The translations under genes and the position numbers were made by a program. Shown here piece by piece: positions 59,868-64,000 of a DNA stretch of 64,000 bases; the stretch's first letter is position 1; each line of letters opens with the position of its first letter. The notes beneath the pieces were generated by a model. That model ran no database searches and was not told the DNA's origin. It was given only the letters and a program-made list of their open reading frames with translations. The DNA comes from Streptosporangium carneum (GTDB lineage: Bacteria > Actinomycetota > Actinomycetes > Streptosporangiales > Streptosporangiaceae), in assembly GCF_027922005.1 (NCBI RefSeq), contig NZ_BSEV01000008.1:216704-280703 (forward strand), in the 5' to 3' direction.

Positions 59868-60806
59868 TCAGTCCAGGGTGAAGTAGTCGGGGCCCGCGTA
59901 CCGGCCTGTCGCCAGCTTCTGACGCTGCATCAGCAGGTCGTTGAGCACGCTGGACGCGCCGAGACGGAACCAGTCGGGGTCCAGCCATCCCTCGCCGACG
60001 GTCTCGTTGACCAGGACGAGCATCTTGATCGCGTCCTTGGTGGTCCGGATGCCGCCCGCGGGCTTCACCCCGACCTTGCGTCCCGTCGCGGACAGGAAGT
60101 CGCGGACCGCCTCCAGCATGACCAGCGTCACGGGGAGGGTCGCGGCGGGCTGCACCTTGCCCGTCGAGGTCTTGACGAAGTCGCCCCCGGCCAGCATGGC
60201 CAGCCAGGAGGCGCGCCGTACGTTGTCGTAGGTCGCCAGCTCACCGGTCTCCAGGATCACCTTCAGGTGCGCCTCGCCGCACGCGGCCTTGACCGCGGCG
60301 ATCTCCTCGAAGACCTTGAGGTAGTCACCGGAGAGGAAGGCTCCCCTGTCGATCACCATGTCGATCTCGTCGGCCCCGGCCGAGACCGCGAACGCGGTCT
60401 CGGCGACCTTGACGTCCAGGGACGAGCGACCGCTGGGGAACGCGGTCGCGACGCTGGCGACCTTCACCCCTGAGCCGCCGAGCGCGCCTACCGCCTGGGC
60501 GACCAGGTCGGGGTAGACGCACACGGCGGCCACCTTCGGCACGGAGGGGTCGCTCGGGTCGGGACGGACCGCCTTGGCGCACATCGCGCGAACCTTGCCG
60601 GGCGTGTCGGCGCCCTCGAGCGTCGTCAGGTCCACCATGCGGATGGCCAGGTCGACGGCCCACGCCTTGGCCGTGGTCTTGATCGATCGAGTGCCGAGCA
60701 TCGCAGCTCGCTGGTCGGCGCCCACACGGTCGACACCGGGCAGGCCGTGGAGGAAGTTTCGCAACGCGACGTTGGACGAGGCCACATCCGCGAGCGAAGT
60801 AGTCAT
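59868..60806 (-). CDS. deoC: deoxyribose-phosphate aldolase
   Basis: A 312-residue class I aldolase that cleaves 2-deoxyribose 5-phosphate to glyceraldehyde 3-phosphate and acetaldehyde. Key residues: D149 in GADEIDMVID, Schiff-base K212 in DFVKTSTGKVQP and K247 in KVGVKPAGGIRTTKDA. The N-terminal extension of about 60 residues before TTLEGADTPGKV is typical for actinobacteria. ATG 60806 with GGAGAGG about 9 nt upstream. First gene of the operon with two ALDH-type genes. Confidence 0.96.
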   Translation of the reverse strand: MTTSLADVASSNVALRNFLHGLPGVDRVGADQRAAMLGTRSIKTTAKAWAVDLAIRMVDLTTLEGADTPGKVRAMCAKAVRPDPSDPSVPKVAAVCVYPDLVAQAVGALGGSGVKVASVATAFPSGRSSLDVKVAETAFAVSAGADEIDMVIDRGAFLSGDYLKVFEEIAAVKAACGEAHLKVILETGELATYDNVRRASWLAMLAGGDFVKTSTGKVQPAATLPVTLVMLEAVRDFLSATGRKVGVKPAGGIRTTKDAIKMLVLVNETVGEGWLDPDWFRLGASSVLNDLLMQRQKLATGRYAGPDYFTLD

Positions 60807-60975
60807 AGTTGACACCTCTCCAGCATGCCGACTGGTGTGATTACTTCCAAACTGGACGCTGCCCAGTCCCACCACTGGTTTTCGTCAACATTCGCCGACT
60901 TCGGCCTGTGGACACGACGGGTCTCCGGTGGTTCCCGTCCGCCTGTCCGCGCTCGTACGCGACCGTGTTCCGTCC

Positions 60976-62142
60976 TCAGTCGCAGACCACCTCCCCGGCC
61001 TGCGGGCGGACGTTGACGGCGGTCCAGGCGGCCTTGACCGCGTTCACCTCCAGGCAGCTGCCCGGAAAGAGGGTCCGGGCGGCACTGACGGTGGCGGCCC
61101 GCGCCTTGGCGTGTGTCCAGAGAGGGGTTTTGAGCTGCAGTCCCGCGTAGAAGATCTGCCCCGCCTTGACGATGCCGATGCCGGTCAGCGACGAGGGGCC
61201 TCCGCAGACGGGGCTCGCGGGCCTGCCCGGCGGGTTGGTGCCCTCGGCGAGGAGATAGAACCAGTGGTTCTGCGGACCCGCCCCGCTCAGCGGATCGGAC
61301 ATGGCAGATGTCGTGTAGCAGTTCGGGTCTCCCACGACGGAGGGGTTGTACATGTGGCGGAGAGGCCCGGAGCCGAACACGTTCACCTCCTCGCCGACGG
61401 TGTAGTCCGGCTCGTCCAACGCGACCGGGTGGTTGACGTAGTGCTCGGTCAGCGCACCGAAGATGTCCCCGGCCGATGTGGCCAGCGTCGCGGCCTCGGG
61501 TGTTTCCGCGGGGCCTGCGCCGCTTCCCGAGGTGTCGTAGACGAGGCGTCCGTACTCGTGGGCGACCATGTCGAGGGAGACGAGCTGCTTGGCGCGGGCC
61601 TGGTTGCGGCCGAAGTAGGCGAAGTCGACGTGCCAGTAGTTCCTGGGTTCGTTCAGGCCGACCCGCGCGGGATAGCTGTGCCCCGCGCCGTCGATCCCGT
61701 CGCGTCCCATCCAGTCACGGAGCATGTCCGAGAACCGCTGCGCCCCGAACAGGACGTCGACGCAGGCGGTCTCCAGGTTGGTGCCCGTTCCGTTGCCCCA
61801 GACGTCGATCCGTTTGGTGAAGACGGCTCCGCTCGGGCGCGCGCATTTGAGGCCGGGGCGGACGGGGTCGGACATGGAGTGGACGAACCCGGTCCGCGTG
61901 GTCTGGATGGTCACCGGGTTGCCGTTGAAGTGGCTGTTGCCGGCGCCGTGGGCGACCACGCGCTCACGCGCCCGGGAGCTCGGCGGGGCGGCGGTGGAGG
62001 GCCCGCCCGGGGCGGCGGGAGGCGCGTCCGAGGCGGCCGAAGGCGTGTCCGGGGCGGCGCTCGCGCCGCTCGTCAGGGCGGGTGCGCCCGTGAGGGCCAG
62101 CGCCACGACGGCGATGGCTCCCAACCTGATCCTGGGGTTCAT
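60976..62142 (-). CDS. secreted M4 metallopeptidase homologue with degenerate active site
   Basis: A 388-residue exported protein (signal peptide IRLGAIAVVALALTGAPALT, then an Ala/Pro/Ser-rich linker to about 60). The body follows the thermolysin family: VLFGAQRFSDMLRDWMGRDG, LVSLDMVAHEYGRLVYD, ATSAGDIFGALTEHY, LRHMYNPSVVGDP, NHWFYLLAEGTN and GIGIVKAGQIFYAGL. But the HExxH helix reads H195-E-Y-G-R199, so the second zinc His is Arg, and the usual zinc Glu (NExxSD) is Thr222. Proteolysis is therefore doubtful; it may be a pseudoenzyme. No propeptide domain is visible. ATG 62142 with GGAGGAG 9 nt upstream. Confidence 0.85.
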   Translation of the reverse strand: MNPRIRLGAIAVVALALTGAPALTSGASAAPDTPSAASDAPPAAPGGPSTAAPPSSRARERVVAHGAGNSHFNGNPVTIQTTRTGFVHSMSDPVRPGLKCARPSGAVFTKRIDVWGNGTGTNLETACVDVLFGAQRFSDMLRDWMGRDGIDGAGHSYPARVGLNEPRNYWHVDFAYFGRNQARAKQLVSLDMVAHEYGRLVYDTSGSGAGPAETPEAATLATSAGDIFGALTEHYVNHPVALDEPDYTVGEEVNVFGSGPLRHMYNPSVVGDPNCYTTSAMSDPLSGAGPQNHWFYLLAEGTNPPGRPASPVCGGPSSLTGIGIVKAGQIFYAGLQLKTPLWTHAKARAATVSAARTLFPGSCLEVNAVKAAWTAVNVRPQAGEVVCD

Positions 62143-62611
62143 TCCCGATGACTCCTCCACGTTCGTCAGGAGCCGCAGCCGGCCGGGCTACGTCGAACGT
62201 GACACCGGAAACGCGACAAGAGAACCCCATTGTTTTCCATACCGCCGTCGCATGGCTCTTTTCGTCGGAGAACACGAATCAGAAAGCCGAAAAGCAGCCA
62301 GAGGGCCGTATTCGGGCACGGGCCCGTGCCCGGGACGCCCGCTGCGGCCCGGGGACACCCGTCGCCTCGGAGCCGGACGCGGTGATGCTCCAGCAGCTCC
62401 CAGATCTTCCGACCAGGCACGAAAGAGCCGGGATCACACAGGACCGAACGCCCACTAAGGCGGGTCGCCGTCGCCTAGGTATGCCCGGTCTCGGCCGCGC
62501 CCCGGAGATAGGGCATCCGTCCGATGTGGCGAGGGGGGCCTTAGAACGACTCTTGAGTGTGTAAGGAAGTCGCACCACCCGGGACAGCGGTCCCGTGAGG
62601 AGAAACCAGAG
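62143..62611. other. intergenic region, nothing recognisable
   Basis: About 470 bp between divergent genes. No frame with a good start or family features. Somewhat AT-rich around 62220-62290 (ACCCCATTGTTTTCCATACC), a likely promoter area for the minus-strand protease homologue. Confidence 0.4.
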
Positions 62612-62791
62612 ATGTCTCCCGAACTGCACCGTCAGATGATCGACCAGCGGGCGTCCGAACTTCGCAGGGAGGCGGCCGAGTACCGCCGCGCCCGCGAGGC
62701 CCGGCAGGAGCAGGACAAGCAGGACAAGCAGGACAAGCGCTCCTCCGGCGAGCGTCGCCGGAGCCTCTTCGGCAGGATCGCCTCCGCATGA
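62612..62791 (+). CDS. 59-aa highly charged helical protein
   Basis: A small gene with ATG 62612 and GAGGAGA about 8 nt upstream. The peptide begins MSPELHRQMIDQRASELRRE, continues as a long Arg/Glu/Gln helix, has three DKQ repeats (QEQDKQDKQDK) and ends RSLFGRIASA. Likely a single amphipathic helix or coiled coil. No family recognised; the ribosome binding site and host-like codon use make it likely real. Confidence 0.6.
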   Translation: MSPELHRQMIDQRASELRREAAEYRRAREARQEQDKQDKQDKRSSGERRRSLFGRIASA

Positions 62792-62901
62792 CCAGGTCAC
62801 GAGAGCCCGGCCGCCGCCTCCCGTCCGGCCGGGCCTCCCAGCCTCCGTAGGGATCTTCCGCTGAGGGATAAATAGGAAGAGGACCCCATATAAGGCATGA
62901 C

Positions 62902-64000
62902 ATGCTGGAAGACATGATGGGTCGGGCGGTAAGCCCCGTCTTCGTGGGGCGGGAGGCGGAGCTCGCTGGCCTGGCCGAGGCCTTTGAGCAGGCGAGGGAC
63001 AACGCGGCCGCGGCGGTGCTGCTGGGAGGCGAGGCCGGGGTCGGCAAGTCCCGGCTGATCGGGCGCTTCGCCGAGCACGCCGCAGGCGAAGGGGCGCACG
63101 TGCTCATCGGCGGCTGCGTCGAACTGTCCACGGAGGGCCTCGCCTACGCGCCGTTCACCGCCGCGATCCGCCAGCTCGTACGCGAACAGGGCGCGCACGA
63201 GGTCGCCGCGCTGCTGCCCGGGCACGCCGCGCGCGACCTGGCCAGACTGCTGCCCGAGTTCGGCGAGCCGAGCGGCGACGCGGAGACCGACACCGCCAGG
63301 GCCCGGCTCTTCGAGCAGATCCTCAATCTCCTGGAACGACTGGCGGAACGCCGCCCGGTCATCCTCGTCATCGAGGACATCCACTGGGCCGACCGCTCAA
63401 GCCGGGACCTGATCGCCTTCCTCAGCAGGAACCTCCGTACCGCACCCGTCCTGATGATCCTCACCTACCGTTCGGACGACCTGCACCGCCAGCACCCGCT
63501 CCGCCCCGTGCTCGCCGAGCTCGGCCGGGTCGACGGAGTCGTCAGACTGGACCTGCCCCGGCTCACCCGGGACGAGGTCGCCGCGCAGATGACCGGCATC
63601 CTCGGCACGACACCCGAGTTCGCCCGGGTCAACCAGGTCTTCGAGCTCAGCGAGGGCATCCCGCTGTTCGTCGAGGCGCTGCTCGAGTGCGGCAGCGACT
63701 GCTCCTACCCCGACTCCCTCCACGACCTGATGATCGGCACCGTGGAGCAGCTCCCCGACGAGACCCAGCGGATCCTGCGCATCGCGGCCGCCGGCGGGAT
63801 CAGGGTCGGCCACGACCTGCTGGCCGCGGTCAGCGGACTGTCCGAGGTGGACCTTGAGGACGCGCTGCGGCCCGCCATCGCCGCCAACGTGCTGCAGGTC
63901 GCCGACAACCGGGCCTACGTCTTCCGGCACGCCCTGATCCGCGAAGCCGTACACGAGGAGCTCCTGCCCGGCGAGCACGTACGGCTGCACGCCCGCTTCG
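62902..64000 (+). CDS. AAA ATPase-containing LuxR-type regulator (partial, 3' end outside window)
   Basis: About 366 residues are visible: FVGREAELAGLAEAFEQARD (the start of the MalT/LAL-type AAA module), Walker A LLGGEAGVGKSRLIGRFAEH, Walker B VILVIEDIHWADRSSRDLIA, sensor segment LMILTYRSDDLHRQHPLRPV and EGIPLFVEALLE. In full-length members (about 900-1000 residues) a TPR-like region and a C-terminal LuxR helix-turn-helix follow; these lie outside the window. Start uncertain: ATG 62902, 62914 or 62917. Confidence 0.9.
   Translation, partial: MLEDMMGRAVSPVFVGREAELAGLAEAFEQARDNAAAAVLLGGEAGVGKSRLIGRFAEHAAGEGAHVLIGGCVELSTEGLAYAPFTAAIRQLVREQGAHEVAALLPGHAARDLARLLPEFGEPSGDAETDTARARLFEQILNLLERLAERRPVILVIEDIHWADRSSRDLIAFLSRNLRTAPVLMILTYRSDDLHRQHPLRPVLAELGRVDGVVRLDLPRLTRDEVAAQMTGILGTTPEFARVNQVFELSEGIPLFVEALLECGSDCSYPDSLHDLMIGTVEQLPDETQRILRIAAAGGIRVGHDLLAAVSGLSEVDLEDALRPAIAANVLQVADNRAYVFRHALIREAVHEELLPGEHVRLHARF

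Noticed and set aside
62148..62564. 138-codon plus-strand frame upstream of the 59-aa gene
   Set aside because: No ribosome binding site, composition unlike host proteins, overlaps the N-terminus-proximal region of the divergent gene's promoter.

Overview
The window is about 70% GC with strong third-position GC bias, frequent GTG/TTG starts and many ATGA/GTGA overlaps. It carries actinobacterial gene families: DUF574 SAM methyltransferase, XRE/DUF397 pairs, MEDS/STAS/HATPase anti-sigma sets, SigE-type sigma factor, PspC and HrpB. A type I-E CRISPR repeat of the Streptosporangium kind is also present. I read it as chromosome of a filamentous actinomycete, probably Streptosporangiales (inference).

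Layout. 1-5 kb: partial SDR oxidoreductase, SAM methyltransferase, STAS and MerR regulators. 4.6-8 kb: an accessory, partly decayed stretch with a PCMT-like methyltransferase coupled to a 37-aa proline-rich peptide, a leader plus single CRISPR repeat, a second degenerate repeat, and two small orphan proteins. 8-12 kb: glutaredoxin-like protein, XRE-DUF397 pair, GntR repressor with an iterated operator, and a cassette of small unknown proteins that look like diverged paralogues.

11.9-32.2 kb is the most distinctive part. Three paralogous secreted subtilisin-like (S8) proteases (11907-14555, 26135-28804, 29513-32176, all minus) each carry a seven-bladed RCC1-type propeller inserted inside the catalytic domain, between the catalytic Asp and His. 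Their upstream regions are also homologous and share a plus-strand TTGACA-17-TAGAA element about 310 bp from each start. Between copies 1 and 2 lie a beta-lactamase-fold serine hydrolase, an MDR reductase, a DUF2306 protein, a NarL-type two-component system, a small secreted protein, an ordinary S8 protease with carboxypeptidase-regulatory repeats, and a SnoaL-like/HxlR divergent pair.

32.8-39.3 kb: GT-C membrane glycosyltransferase divergent from an OmpR/EnvZ-type two-component system, then an anti-sigma partner-switching cluster. 39.6-41.6 kb: a compact three-gene unit (four-TM protein, atypical thymidylate-synthase-like enzyme, HAD phosphatase) that may be an undescribed nucleotide-based system. 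41.6-47 kb: a dimethylglycine/sarcosine-dehydrogenase-like flavoprotein divergent from a choline-kinase-like phosphotransferase and an APC permease. 47-54.7 kb: lipB, pspC, a SigE-type sigma factor with its membrane partner, uppP, hrpB and an unknown protein. 54.7-57.3 kb: an SPFH protein with a ribbon-helix-helix repressor behind a strong palindrome, then an amidase. 57.3-60.8 kb: deoC operon with two aldehyde dehydrogenase homologues. 61-64 kb: an M4 protease homologue that has lost catalytic residues, a 59-aa gene, and the start of a large AAA/LuxR-type regulator.

All assignments come from reading motifs by eye; no database search was run.
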